Below are positions 1 through 8,687 of a stretch of DNA of 64,000 bases, piece after piece. Origin of the DNA: Achromobacter sp. Marseille-Q4962 (GTDB lineage Bacteria; Pseudomonadota; Gammaproteobacteria; Burkholderiales; Burkholderiaceae_B); NCBI RefSeq assembly GCF_943737005.1, contig NZ_CALSFU010000011.1:1-64000 (forward strand), in the 5' to 3' direction. Within the stretch, counting starts at the first letter, position 1. Every line of letters begins with the position of its first letter. Made by a program: the position numbers and the translations under genes. A model generated the notes under the pieces. That model ran no database searches. It had not been told where the DNA came from and saw nothing but the letters and a program-made list of their open reading frames with translations.

Positions 1-1
1 C

Positions 2-877
2 GACCTGTCGCGCCCCGTGCCGGCGGTGCCCGAACGGGCGGCCAGCCCGCGCGCCCAGGCGCTGCTGGACGTCATCCGGCGCGATTTCCCGTCCTGTGCG
101 CAGCCGCTGCTGGTGGCCGGCGTGCAGCGCCAGATCGAATTCCAGGATCCGGCCTACGCCGAAGAGTACCTGCGCCGGGTGAAGGCGCTGCGCGACCTGG
201 ACGAGCGGCATGGCGGCGAGGCCGGGCAATGGGCGCTCACCGAGGCGGCGGCGCGCTATGTGGCCACGGCCATGGCCTACGACGACGTGATCCGGGTGGC
301 CGACCTGAAAACGCGCGGCTCGCGCTTCGAGCGCGTGCGCGGCGAAGTCGGCGCGCAGCCCGGCCAGCTCGTCTACACCACCGAATTCGTGCATCCCCGC
401 CTCGAGGAAATCTGCGGCACGCTGCCGGCGGGCCTGGGACGCTGGCTCGAAGGTTCCCGGACTTTCGGCGGCTTCGTGCAGCGCCGGCTGGCCAAGGGCC
501 GCCGGCTGCAAAGCGGCACGCTGGGCGGGTTCCTCATGCTGTACGCCCTGGCGGGCATGCGCCGCCTGCGCCGCCGCACCCTGCGCCACCAGGCGGAGAT
601 GGCCAGCCTGAAACAGTGGCTCGACCTGGTGGCGCGGCTCGCGCCGCAGGATTACGCGCTGGCGGTGGAAACGCTGAAATGCCGCCGCCTGGTCAAGGGC
701 TACAGCGACACGCACGCGCGCGGCGGCGGCAAGTTCCGCGTGCTGCTCGATGCGGCCGCCAGGCTGGCGGGCCGTCCCGATGCGGCGGCCACGCTGCGCG
801 AACTCCGCGAAACCGCCCTGGCGAACGAGAAATGCGGCCCGCTGGAACGGCTGGCCGCCGAGAAACTGGCCGCCTGA
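2..877 (+). CDS. Indolepyruvate oxidoreductase subunit beta (IorB) family, C-terminal part (5' truncated by window)
   Basis: The frame is open from the first bases, so the true start lies upstream; the GTG at 17 is probably internal. About 290 residues are visible. They match the C-terminal DUF6537-type region of IorB-family proteins, with blocks such as YEDV/YDDVIRVADLKTR, a TEFVHPRLEEICGTLPAGLGRW-like segment and a terminal LVKGYSDTHARG motif. The family joins a gamma-type pyruvate:ferredoxin oxidoreductase domain to this region and oxidatively decarboxylates arylpyruvates to aryl-acetyl-CoA. The catalytic N-terminal domain is not visible here. It is followed 34 bp later by the oxygenase reductase on the same strand, so it is probably part of the same operon; iorA would be expected just upstream. 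Confidence 0.8.
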   Translation, partial: DLSRPVPAVPERAASPRAQALLDVIRRDFPSCAQPLLVAGVQRQIEFQDPAYAEEYLRRVKALRDLDERHGGEAGQWALTEAAARYVATAMAYDDVIRVADLKTRGSRFERVRGEVGAQPGQLVYTTEFVHPRLEEICGTLPAGLGRWLEGSRTFGGFVQRRLAKGRRLQSGTLGGFLMLYALAGMRRLRRRTLRHQAEMASLKQWLDLVARLAPQDYALAVETLKCRRLVKGYSDTHARGGGKFRVLLDAAARLAGRPDAAATLRELRETALANEKCGPLERLAAEKLAA

Positions 878-911
878 GCCGACACAGAACCCATCCGGAA
901 GAGACGACGCC

Positions 912-1889
912 GTGCATACCCTCAAGCTCATCGTCCGCGAAGTGCGGCAGGAATCCCCCCTCATCCGCTCGCTGCGGCTGGCGCGCGAGGACGGCGGCCC
1001 CCTGCCGGGCTTCGGCCCGGGCGCCCACGTCAAGGTGGCCGTGCCCGGCCTGGCCGAGCCGCGCTGCTATTCGCTGGTGCAGCTCGCCCCCGATGCGGCG
1101 CGCTTCGCCGCCCCGCAGGAATACCGGCTGGGCGTGCGGCTGGAAGACCCCAGCGCGGGCGGCTCGCGCCACATGCACGGGCTGTCGGCCGGCGACGCGA
1201 TCAGCGTGGAAGGCCCGCACAACGACTTCCCCCTGCACGAAGCCCCGTCGGGCGAGGAACCCGTCCTCCTCATCGCGGGCGGCATCGGCATCACGCCGGT
1301 GGCTTCGATGGCCGCCGCGCTCAGGGCGGCGGGCCGCGCCTTCCACCTGCACTATTGCGGCCGCAGCGCCGGCCAGCTGGCCTTCCTGCCCGAACTGCAG
1401 GCGCTGGCCGGCGCGGACATGACGGTGCACGCGGACGACGACCCCGCCACCTGTTTCGACCTGGGCGCGCTGCTGGACGGCGCCTCGCCGCGCCAACACC
1501 TCTACGTCTGCGGCCCCAAGGGCCTGATCGACGCCGTCATCCAGGGCGCCAGGGCCCGCCACTGGCCCGACGCGCACGTGCATTTCGAACTGTTCAGCGC
1601 CGCCGCCCCGCGGGCCGGCGACCGGCCGTTCGAGGTGGAGCTGCGCCAGGCCGGGCGCGTGCTCGTCGTTCCCGCCGACAAGACCATCCTGGAAGTCATG
1701 GAGGAAGCCGGCTGCGATCCGATGTACGACTGCAAGCGCGGCGAATGCGGCGTCTGCCAGGCCACGGTGCTGGAAGGCGAGCCCGACCACCGCGACTACT
1801 ACCTTTCCGACACCGAAAAGGCGAGCGGAAAACTCATCCAGATCTGCATCTCGCGCGCCAAGTCGGCGCGCCTGGTGCTGGATCTGTAG
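912..1889 (+). CDS. Oxygenase reductase, phthalate dioxygenase reductase type (FMN, NAD, 2Fe-2S)
   Basis: Predicted 325-residue electron-transfer partner of the Rieske oxygenase encoded next. It moves electrons from NAD(P)H through flavin to a plant-type 2Fe-2S centre. The order is an N-terminal flavin domain with RCYSL near residue 51, a nucleotide-binding domain with GGIGITP near 122, and a C-terminal ferredoxin domain with cluster ligands C274, C279, C282 and C312. This flavin-NAD-ferredoxin order is the phthalate dioxygenase reductase / VanB arrangement. The GTG start at 912 is chosen because a purine-rich GGAAGAGACGA precedes it and the protein then begins like the family. The frame is open further upstream, but that part lies inside the previous gene. 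Confidence 0.88.
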   Translation: MHTLKLIVREVRQESPLIRSLRLAREDGGPLPGFGPGAHVKVAVPGLAEPRCYSLVQLAPDAARFAAPQEYRLGVRLEDPSAGGSRHMHGLSAGDAISVEGPHNDFPLHEAPSGEEPVLLIAGGIGITPVASMAAALRAAGRAFHLHYCGRSAGQLAFLPELQALAGADMTVHADDDPATCFDLGALLDGASPRQHLYVCGPKGLIDAVIQGARARHWPDAHVHFELFSAAAPRAGDRPFEVELRQAGRVLVVPADKTILEVMEEAGCDPMYDCKRGECGVCQATVLEGEPDHRDYYLSDTEKASGKLIQICISRAKSARLVLDL

Positions 1890-1914
1890 GGCCTGTACCG
1901 ATAAGGAAGCGACC

Positions 1915-3270
1915 ATGGCCAGATACCGCGACAACCCCGACGCGATCCGCGCGCTGCTGCGCGAAACCGAGGTCCACAAAGACCTGTTCATCGACCCCGA
2001 GCTGTTCGAGCTGGAGATGGAACGCCTGTACGCCAATACCTGGGTGTACGTGGGCCATGACAGCCAGGTGCCGAACCCCGGCGATTACATCACCACCACC
2101 GTGGGCAATCAGCCCGTGGTGATGGTGCGCCACGGCGACCGCTCGGTCCGCGTGCTGCACAACCGCTGTCCGCACAAAGGCACCATGGTCGCCGGCGACC
2201 CCTGCGGCAACACCGGCAAGTTCTTCCGCTGCCCCTACCACGCCTGGACCTTCAAGACCGACGGCAGCCTGCTGTCCATTCCGCTCAAGAAGGGCTACGA
2301 GAACACCGGGCTGGAGCAGTGCGAGGCCAGCCGGGGCATGGCGGCCGTGGCCGACGTGCGCAACTACCGCGGTTTCGTGTTCTGCCGGCTGAACCCGGTG
2401 GGGCAGTCGTTCGAGGACTTCTTCGGCGAATCGCTCTCCACCCTGGACAATATGGTGGATCGCTCTCCGGAAGGCAGGCTGGAGGTGGCCGGCGGCGTGC
2501 TGCGCTACATGCACCGCTGCAACTGGAAGATGCTGGTGGACAACCAGACCGACACCTGCCATCCCATGGTGGCGCACGAATCTTCCGCCGGCACCGCGGT
2601 CAAGGTCTGGGAACAGGCGCCGCCCGGCACCCCCAAACCCATGGCGGTGGAGCTGTTCGCGCCCTTCATCTCGCCCTACGAGTTCTTCGAGAACATGGGC
2701 ATACGCGTCTGGGAAAACGGCCACGGACACACCGGCGTCTCGGATTCCATCCACGCCTCGTACTCCGGCATTCCGGGCTACTGGGAGGCCATGGTCGCCG
2801 CCTACGGCGAAGCGCGCGCGGGGCAGATCCTGGGCGACGTGCGCCACAACACGGTGTACTTCCCCAACATCATGGTCAAGGGTCCCATCCAGACCCTGCG
2901 CGTTTTCAAGCCGCTCGCCGCCGACCGCACGCTGGTGGAATCGTGGACCTTTCGCCTGGTGGGCGCGCCCGACCTGCTGCTGGAACGCACCCTCATGTAC
3001 AACCGGCTCATCAACGCGCCCACCTCCGTGGTGGGGCACGACGACCTCGAGATGTACGAGCGCGCGCAGGACGGCCTGCATTCGCGCGCCCGCGAATGGG
3101 TGAACGTGGGCCGGCTGTACGACCCCGCCGAGCTGGACCGCAAGAACGTCGTCACCAACGGCACCAACGAATGGCAGATGCGCAACCAGTACCGCGCCTG
3201 GGGCCGCTACATGACCGCCGCCGACGCCGGCAGCCTCGCCACGTCCGAAGGAGCCCCGCATGAGCGCTAG
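1915..3270 (+). CDS. Aromatic ring-hydroxylating dioxygenase, alpha (large) subunit
   Basis: The 451-residue catalytic subunit has a Rieske 2Fe-2S motif (C85, H87, C106, H109) and the mononuclear iron motif N-x2-D-x2-H-x4-H (N210, D213, H216, H221). D213 is the bridging aspartate that carries electrons between subunits in this family. The length is normal for class IA/IB oxygenases. An AAGGAAG ribosome site lies before the ATG. The 3' end overlaps the beta-subunit gene by 11 bp, which suggests translational coupling. The substrate cannot be read from the sequence. Neighbouring CoA-ligase and IorB-type genes suggest an aromatic acid or an aryl-acetyl compound. Confidence 0.93.
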   Translation: MARYRDNPDAIRALLRETEVHKDLFIDPELFELEMERLYANTWVYVGHDSQVPNPGDYITTTVGNQPVVMVRHGDRSVRVLHNRCPHKGTMVAGDPCGNTGKFFRCPYHAWTFKTDGSLLSIPLKKGYENTGLEQCEASRGMAAVADVRNYRGFVFCRLNPVGQSFEDFFGESLSTLDNMVDRSPEGRLEVAGGVLRYMHRCNWKMLVDNQTDTCHPMVAHESSAGTAVKVWEQAPPGTPKPMAVELFAPFISPYEFFENMGIRVWENGHGHTGVSDSIHASYSGIPGYWEAMVAAYGEARAGQILGDVRHNTVYFPNIMVKGPIQTLRVFKPLAADRTLVESWTFRLVGAPDLLLERTLMYNRLINAPTSVVGHDDLEMYERAQDGLHSRAREWVNVGRLYDPAELDRKNVVTNGTNEWQMRNQYRAWGRYMTAADAGSLATSEGAPHER

Positions 3271-3751
3271 CGACCGCGACCTGATCGATTTCGTGTATGC
3301 CGAAGCGCGCATGCTGGACGAACAGCGCTTCGAGGAATGGCTGGACCTCTTTACCGATGACGGCTATTACTGGATGCCGCTGGCGCATGGACAGACGGAC
3401 CCGCGCCTGCACGCTTCGCTCATGTACGAAGACAAGCTGTTGCTGCGCGTGCGCGTGGAGCGGCTGGCGGGGCAGCGCACCTTCTCGCAGCAGCCGCGCA
3501 GCCGCAGCCACCACCTGCTGCAGGCGCCCACCGTGGAAACCGGCCATCCCGAGGCCGCGCCCGCCGAGGGGCGGCATGTGGTGCGCGCCGCCTTCCATTA
3601 CGTGGAAACGCGCGGCGACAGCCAGACGCTGTACGCGGGCTGGGCCACGCACCATCTGGTGGAACAGGACGGCCGGCTGCGCATCCGCCTCAAGCGCGTG
3701 GACCTGGTCAACTGCGACGCCGCGTTCGGCAACATCCAATTGTTCATGTAG
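3260..3751 (+). CDS. Aromatic ring-hydroxylating dioxygenase, beta (small) subunit
   Basis: A 163-residue protein of the SnoaL-like cone fold used by dioxygenase beta subunits. Typical features are the early EARMLDEQRFEEWLDLF stretch, the YWMPLAHGQTD-type segment, and an aromatic-rich C-terminus ending in an NIQLFM-like tail. It has no cofactor and stabilises the alpha3beta3 hexamer. Its start lies inside the end of the alpha gene after a GAAGGAGCCCC ribosome site, so the two subunits are coupled. A dedicated beta subunit makes a multi-component aromatic dioxygenase more likely than an alpha-only O-demethylase of the vanillate type. Confidence 0.9.
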   Translation: MSASDRDLIDFVYAEARMLDEQRFEEWLDLFTDDGYYWMPLAHGQTDPRLHASLMYEDKLLLRVRVERLAGQRTFSQQPRSRSHHLLQAPTVETGHPEAAPAEGRHVVRAAFHYVETRGDSQTLYAGWATHHLVEQDGRLRIRLKRVDLVNCDAAFGNIQLFM

Positions 3752-3760
3752 GAGCGGCTC

Positions 3761-5386
3761 GTGAGCGCGACGGTTTATCAGGCATTCCTCGACACCGCGG
3801 CCCGCTGCGGACAGAACCCGTTTCTCTGCATTCTGCCCGAGACCGCCGGCGCCTACGGCGTCGCCGCGGGCGAGATCGGCTACGCCGGGGCGGCGGCGGC
3901 CATCGAAACGCTGAAGCTCGCCTATGCCCGCGCCGGCTACGGCCACGGCCACCGCGCCGGACTGCTGCTGGAGAACCGCCCGGCCTTCTTCCTGCACTGG
4001 TTCGCGCTCAATGCGCTGGGCGTGTCGGTGGTGCCCATCAACCCCGACCTGCGCGCCGCCGAGCTGGAATACCTGGCGGGCCATTCCGAGATCGCGCTGG
4101 CCGTGGCCCTGCCCGCGCGCCACGGCGAGCTGCGCGACGCGGCCGCGCGCGCCGGCCGGCCGCTGGCCGTCATGGGGCCGGACGACGCGCCCCCGCCCGC
4201 CCCCTTCGCCGCGCCGCTGGCGGGGTCCGCGCCGGGCGAGCTGACCGAGTGCGCGCTGCTCTACACCTCCGGCACCACCGGCCGCCCCAAGGGCTGCATC
4301 CTGCCCAACCGCTATTTCCTGCACGCGGGCGGCTGGTATGCGCGCATCGGCGGCCTGGCCGAGCTGCGGCCCGGGCAGGAGCGCATGATCACGCCCCTGC
4401 CGCTGGTGCACATGAACGCCATGGCCTACTCCGCCATGGCCATGGTGCTGACCGGCGGCTGCCTGATTCCGCTCGACCGTTTCCATCCCAAAACCTGGTG
4501 GGACAGCGTGCGCGCCTCGCGCGCCACCGTGCTGCATTACCTGGGCGTCATGCCCGCCATCCTCATGAAGGCCGAGCCCGCGCCGGACGACCGGCAGCCC
4601 GCCATCCGCTTCGGCTTCGGCGCGGGCGTGGACCGCAAGCTGCACCGTCCCTTCGAGGAGCGCTTCGGCTTTCCGCTGCTGGAGGCCTGGGCCATGACGG
4701 AGACGGGCGCGGGCGCGGTCATCATCGCCAACCGCGAACCGCGCCACATTGGCAGCAGCTGCTTCGGCCGCGAGGAAAACGACGTGCAGGTGCGCATCGT
4801 GACCGACGAGGGCGCCGACGCGCCCGTGGGCGAACAAGGCGAGCTGCTGGTGCGCCACGCGGGCGACGATCCGCGCTACGGCTTCTTCGCCGGCTACCTC
4901 AAGGACCCGGCCGCCACCGACGAGGCCTGGGAAGGCGGCTGGTTCCATACCGGCGACATCGTGCGGCGCGAGACCGACGGCGCGCTGCGCTTCGTGGACC
5001 GCAAGAAGAACGTGATACGCCGCAGCGGCGAGAACATCTCGGCCGTGGAGGTGGAAAGCGTGCTCATGCAGCACCCCATGGTGAAGGCCGTGGCCGTGGC
5101 CGCCGTGCCCGACGCGGTGCGCGGCGACGAGGTGCTGGCCTGCGTGGTGCCTGAACGGCCGCTGCCCGACCCCGCCGCGCGCGAAGAGGCGGCGCGCGGC
5201 ATCGTGCAGTGGAGCCTGGCCCAGCTCGCCTATTACAAGGCGCCCGGCTATGTGGCGTTCGTGGATGCCCTGCCGCTCACCACCACCAACAAGATCCAGC
5301 GCGGCGAGATGAAGGCGCTCGCGCCCACGCTGCCCGGCACGCCGCACTGCGTGGACACCTGCGCCATGAAACGGAGGAACGCCTGA
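3761..5386 (+). CDS. AMP-forming acyl/aryl-CoA ligase (crotonobetaine/carnitine-CoA ligase-like)
   Basis: A 541-residue ANL-superfamily enzyme that activates a carboxylic acid through an acyl-adenylate to its CoA thioester. The phosphate-binding loop LLYTSGTTGRPKG lies near residues 166-178. The AWAMTETGAG motif of the acyl pocket is near 309, GWFHTGDI near 391, and the hinge VDRKKNVIRRSGENIS near 407. The C-terminal catalytic lysine region reads TTTNKIQRGE. GTG at 3761 is the start, 9 bp after the beta-subunit stop, with GGAGCGG upstream. The last base of its TGA overlaps the ATG of the next gene. Substrate specificity is not predictable; the best general likeness is to CaiC-type ligases. 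Confidence 0.88.
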   Translation: MSATVYQAFLDTAARCGQNPFLCILPETAGAYGVAAGEIGYAGAAAAIETLKLAYARAGYGHGHRAGLLLENRPAFFLHWFALNALGVSVVPINPDLRAAELEYLAGHSEIALAVALPARHGELRDAAARAGRPLAVMGPDDAPPPAPFAAPLAGSAPGELTECALLYTSGTTGRPKGCILPNRYFLHAGGWYARIGGLAELRPGQERMITPLPLVHMNAMAYSAMAMVLTGGCLIPLDRFHPKTWWDSVRASRATVLHYLGVMPAILMKAEPAPDDRQPAIRFGFGAGVDRKLHRPFEERFGFPLLEAWAMTETGAGAVIIANREPRHIGSSCFGREENDVQVRIVTDEGADAPVGEQGELLVRHAGDDPRYGFFAGYLKDPAATDEAWEGGWFHTGDIVRRETDGALRFVDRKKNVIRRSGENISAVEVESVLMQHPMVKAVAVAAVPDAVRGDEVLACVVPERPLPDPAAREEAARGIVQWSLAQLAYYKAPGYVAFVDALPLTTTNKIQRGEMKALAPTLPGTPHCVDTCAMKRRNA

Positions 5387-6555
5387 TGGGCCGGCGGGGC
5401 TATGACGGGATCGTGGCGGCGCTGCCCGTCTCGGTTCCCTATCAGCGCTACAGCACGCACGCGGCGCACTGGTGGCTGGGGCGCGCGCTGGGCGCGCTGG
5501 TGCGCGGCGCCGGCCTGCGCAAGGAAGAAGTCGACGGCATGTGCGTATCCAGCTTCACGCTCGCCCCCGACACCGCGGTGGGCCTGGCGCAGCACCTGGG
5601 CATGACGCCGCGCTGGCTGGACCACATTCCGATGGGCGGGGCCAGCGGCGTGGTCGCGCTGCGGCGCGCCGCGCGGGCCGTGCAGGCCGGCGACGCCGCG
5701 GTCGTCGCCTGCATCGCGGGAGACACCAACCACGTCGACTCGTTCCGCAACACGGTCAGCCAGTTCTCGCGCTTTGCGCAGGACGCGGTGTATCCGTATG
5801 GCGCGGGCGGGCCGAACGCCAGCTTCGCGCTGCTGACGGCCAACTACATGCGCGCCACCGGCGCCGCCCGCGAGGATTTCGGCAAAGTGTGCGTGGCGCA
5901 GCGCGAGAACGCCCTGCGCTATCCCCACGCGCTCATGAAGAAGCCGCTGACGCTGCGGCAATACCTGGACGCGCGCGTCATCGCCGACCCCATCCACCTG
6001 TTCGACTGCGTGATGCCCTGCGCCGGCGCGGACGGCTTCCTGGTCATGGAAGCGGCGCGCGCGCGGGCGCTGGGCCTGCCGCATGTGCGCATCCTCTCCA
6101 CCATCGAACGGCACAACGCCTGGATCGACGACCCCATCCAGACCCGCGGCGGCTGGACCATGGACGTGGACGAGCTGTACGGGCAGTCCGGCACGCAGCC
6201 CGCGGACATGGACTTCCTGCAGGCTTACGACGACTACCCCGTCATCAACCTGATGCAGATGGAAGACCTGGGCTTCTGCCGCAAGGGCGAGGCGCCTGCC
6301 TTCGTGCGCGGCCACGATTTCACGATTGGCGGCAGTTTTCCGTTCAACACCAACGGCGGCCAGCTCTCGGTGGGCCAGGCCGGCGCCGCCGGCGGCTATC
6401 TGGGACTGGTGGAGGCGCTGAGGCAGCTTTCCGGCACGGCGGGCGGCACACAGGTGCCGGACGCCCGCCTCGGCATGGTGAGCGGATTCGGCATGATCAA
6501 CTACGACCGGGGCCTGTGCACGGCCGCGGCCGTGCTGGCGCGGAGCGACGCATGA
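5386..6555 (+). CDS. Thiolase-fold protein lacking the nucleophilic cysteine (SCP2-thiolase / Ltp aldolase-like)
   Basis: A 389-residue protein with the two-lobed thiolase layout. At the position of the usual nucleophilic cysteine (about residue 84-90) the sequence reads GGASGVV. The C-terminal block is NTNGGQLSVGQAGAAGG, so the GHPxG histidine is also replaced. NTxGGQLS plus a neighbouring DUF35 protein is typical of the lipid-transfer-protein aldolases (Ltp2 type), which with a DUF35 partner cleave beta-hydroxyacyl-CoA side chains by retro-aldol chemistry. A carbon-carbon lyase is therefore more likely than a true thiolase; this is inference. The ATG overlaps the previous stop (TGATG) and the end overlaps the DUF35 gene by ATGA. 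Confidence 0.82.
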   Translation: MGRRGYDGIVAALPVSVPYQRYSTHAAHWWLGRALGALVRGAGLRKEEVDGMCVSSFTLAPDTAVGLAQHLGMTPRWLDHIPMGGASGVVALRRAARAVQAGDAAVVACIAGDTNHVDSFRNTVSQFSRFAQDAVYPYGAGGPNASFALLTANYMRATGAAREDFGKVCVAQRENALRYPHALMKKPLTLRQYLDARVIADPIHLFDCVMPCAGADGFLVMEAARARALGLPHVRILSTIERHNAWIDDPIQTRGGWTMDVDELYGQSGTQPADMDFLQAYDDYPVINLMQMEDLGFCRKGEAPAFVRGHDFTIGGSFPFNTNGGQLSVGQAGAAGGYLGLVEALRQLSGTAGGTQVPDARLGMVSGFGMINYDRGLCTAAAVLARSDA

Positions 6556-7793
6556 CCCGACCTTTGTCTCCCCCGCCGCGCAAGAACCCCGTGGCCCGCA
6601 CGCGGCAGCCCACGCTGCCGCCCGGCTCGCGCAGCCGGCGCGCGCTGGGCCTGACGGCCGCCGCCGCCGAGGGCCGCTTCGCGCTGCAGGTGTGCGCCGA
6701 GTGCGCCGCCGTGCAGTACCCGCCGCGCGAGGTGTGCGGCCGCTGCCTGTCAGAACGGCTGTCGTGGAAGCCGGTGTCGCCCCTGGGCGTATTGCTGGCC
6801 AGCACCACCCTGCATCACAGCAACGACCTGTATTTCCGCGAACGCCTGCCCTGGCGCGTGGGCACGGTGCGCATGGACGCCGGCCCTTCGGTCGTGGCCC
6901 ACGTGCACCAGGATTGCGCCGACGGCGCGCGCGTGCGCCTGGCGCTGAAACTGGACCGCAGCGGCCAGGCCGTGATGATCGCCCTGCCCGAACGGAGCAC
7001 GCCCCATATGGAAGACGACAAGACCCTGCGCGAGACTTCGTGCGATCCCAAGTTCCGCCGCGCCCTGGTCACCGACGGGAAGTCGGCGGTCGGCCAGGCC
7101 GTGGCGCGCGCCCTGCTGGACGCGGGCAGCCCCGCCGTGTTCCTGGGCGATCCGCAACCCTGGCGGCGCGACGCGGCGTTCGACGCGCTGGCGGCCGAGG
7201 CCCGCGTCCAGGCCGTGGCCCTGGACGTAACCGACACCGACTCGGTGGAGCGTGTGGCGGCGTCCATCGGCGGCAAGGTGGAGATCCTGGTCAACACCGC
7301 CGACTTCGAGCGCGAGGGCGGCCTGCTCCACCGCAAAGACGTCAATACCGCGCGCGACGCGCTGGACGTGAACGTGCTGGGCCTGGCGCGGCTGGCCCAG
7401 GCCTTCGGCCCGGCCCTGTGCGCCCGCGCCGCCGACGGCGTGAACAACGCGGCGGCCTGGGTGAACGTGCTTTCGATCTACGCGCACGTGAACCTGCCCG
7501 CGCGCGGCATGTGGTCGGCCTCCAAGGCCGCCGCGCTGTCGCTGGCGCAATGCCTGCGCGCCGAAATGCGCGCCGCGGGCGTGCGCGTGGTGAACGTGTT
7601 TCCCGGTCCGCTGGACCATAAGTGGGAACAGCGCACGCCGCCGCCGCGCGTGGCGCCCGCCGCCCTGGCCGGCGCCATCGTGCGCGCGCTGCGCGACGGC
7701 CTGGAAGACGTGTACGTGGGCGACGTGGCGCAGGAGTTCCGCGCCCGCCTGGCCGAAAACCCCAAAGGACTGGAACGCGAACTGGGGCAGTGA
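6552..7793 (+). CDS. DUF35 OB-fold/zinc-ribbon protein fused to a degenerate short-chain dehydrogenase
   Basis: One continuous 413-codon frame with two domains. Residues about 40-150 are a DUF35 acyl-CoA-binding-like module: a rubredoxin-like zinc ribbon (C48, C51, C62, C65) followed by an OB-fold. Residues about 165-413 are an SDR Rossmann domain with altered key sites. The glycine motif reads TDGKSAVG rather than TGxxxGIG, the NNAG tetrad reads VNTA, and the catalytic YxxxK reads WSASK (W321, K325); S308 is kept. An internal ATG at codon 153 could start a separate SDR product. The 4-bp ATGA overlap with the thiolase-fold gene suggests the products form a complex, as known for Ltp2 with DUF35 proteins. 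Confidence 0.82.
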   Translation: MTRPLSPPPRKNPVARTRQPTLPPGSRSRRALGLTAAAAEGRFALQVCAECAAVQYPPREVCGRCLSERLSWKPVSPLGVLLASTTLHHSNDLYFRERLPWRVGTVRMDAGPSVVAHVHQDCADGARVRLALKLDRSGQAVMIALPERSTPHMEDDKTLRETSCDPKFRRALVTDGKSAVGQAVARALLDAGSPAVFLGDPQPWRRDAAFDALAAEARVQAVALDVTDTDSVERVAASIGGKVEILVNTADFEREGGLLHRKDVNTARDALDVNVLGLARLAQAFGPALCARAADGVNNAAAWVNVLSIYAHVNLPARGMWSASKAAALSLAQCLRAEMRAAGVRVVNVFPGPLDHKWEQRTPPPRVAPAALAGAIVRALRDGLEDVYVGDVAQEFRARLAENPKGLERELGQ

Positions 7794-7837
7794 AGGCGCG
7801 CCGCGCCGCCTGCCCGCAACCCCGAGGAGATCCACGC

Positions 7838-8617
7838 ATGAGCCCGAACATCCTGACCCAATTCCTGGCCGAGCTGGCATCCGGAAGCATCCGCCTGGTG
7901 GACCTGACGGAAACCCTGACGCCGGAGTTCCCCACCATCGTGCTGCCGCCGGAGTTCGGCCAGGCCTGGCCCTTCCGCATCGAGGAGATCTCGCGCTACG
8001 ACGAGCGAGGCCCGGGCTGGTACTGGAACAACTTCTCCTGCTCCGAACACACTGGCACGCACTTCGACGCGCCCGCGCACTGGATCACCGGCAAGGACCA
8101 GCCCGACAATACCGTGGACACCATCCCGGTCGAAGCCTTCATCGCCGGCGCCTGCGTCATCGACTGCTCGGAGCCGGCGCGCGACAACCCCGACTTCCTG
8201 CTCACCATCGACTATGTGCGCGAATGGGAGGAGCGCCACGGGCGCATCCCGCCGCGCTCGTGGGTGCTGATGCGCACCGACTGGTCCAAGCGCGCCAAGC
8301 CCGCCGAGTATCTCAACATGCGCGAGGACGGCGCCCATTCCCCGGGCCCCGACGCCGAGGTCGTGCCCTGGCTCATCCGCGAACGCGACGTGCACGGCTT
8401 CGGCACCGAATCGGTGGGCACCGACGCCGGGCAGGCCCAGCACCTGGACCCGCCCTACCCCTGCCATTACTACATGCACGGCAACAACCGCTACGGCCTG
8501 CAATGCCTGACCAACCTGGACCAGCTTCCGCCCACCGGCGCGGTGGTGTTCTCCGCGCCGCTGAAGATCCGCAAGGGCTCGGGCAGCCCGCTGCGCGTGC
8601 TGGCGCTGACGGTGTGA
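7838..8617 (+). CDS. Cyclase-family metal-dependent hydrolase (kynurenine formamidase-like)
   Basis: A 259-residue member of the cyclase / KynB superfamily. It carries the metal-binding HTGTHFDAPAHW signature near residue 72, and a second conserved region, GTESVGTDAG, near 191 that belongs to the active site. Family members hydrolyse cyclic or linear amides and lactone-like rings; examples are arylformamidase and isatin hydrolase. A GAGGAGA ribosome site precedes the ATG at 7838; an upstream in-frame extension exists but runs back into the previous gene. In this operon it may open a ring or hydrolyse an intermediate made downstream of the dioxygenase. That role is inference from position. Confidence 0.85.
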   Translation: MSPNILTQFLAELASGSIRLVDLTETLTPEFPTIVLPPEFGQAWPFRIEEISRYDERGPGWYWNNFSCSEHTGTHFDAPAHWITGKDQPDNTVDTIPVEAFIAGACVIDCSEPARDNPDFLLTIDYVREWEERHGRIPPRSWVLMRTDWSKRAKPAEYLNMREDGAHSPGPDAEVVPWLIRERDVHGFGTESVGTDAGQAQHLDPPYPCHYYMHGNNRYGLQCLTNLDQLPPTGAVVFSAPLKIRKGSGSPLRVLALTV

Positions 8618-8623
8618 CTCCCC

Positions 8624-8666
8624 CGAAGCGTTATGCGCCGCCCCCTCGGGGTAGGGCCCCGCTTCG
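8624..8666. repeat. Intergenic palindrome, truncated REP-like unit
   Basis: CGAAGCG (8624-8630) pairs with CGCTTCG (8660-8666), and an inner CCCCCTCGGGG can form a second stem. There is no T-run. It sits in the 70-bp gap between the cyclase and SDR genes. It resembles the GC-rich extragenic palindromes common in Alcaligenaceae and shares the pattern of a CTTC arm plus CCCCCTC..GGGG with the unit at 10721. It could protect the upstream mRNA end or attenuate [13 protein letters not shown]. Confidence 0.45.
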
Positions 8667-8687
8667 ACATATAGGAAAAGATTGACA

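Noticed and set aside
3152-5347. A minus-strand open frame of 731 codons opposite the CoA ligase
   Set aside because: Same low-complexity H/R/G/A composition, no ribosome site or family motif, and the plus strand has a full set of ANL-enzyme motifs.
7008-7010. Separate SDR gene starting at the internal ATG instead of a DUF35-SDR fusion
   Set aside because: The frame is continuous from the DUF35 domain with no stop and no clear ribosome site before the internal ATG. It is kept as an alternative only.
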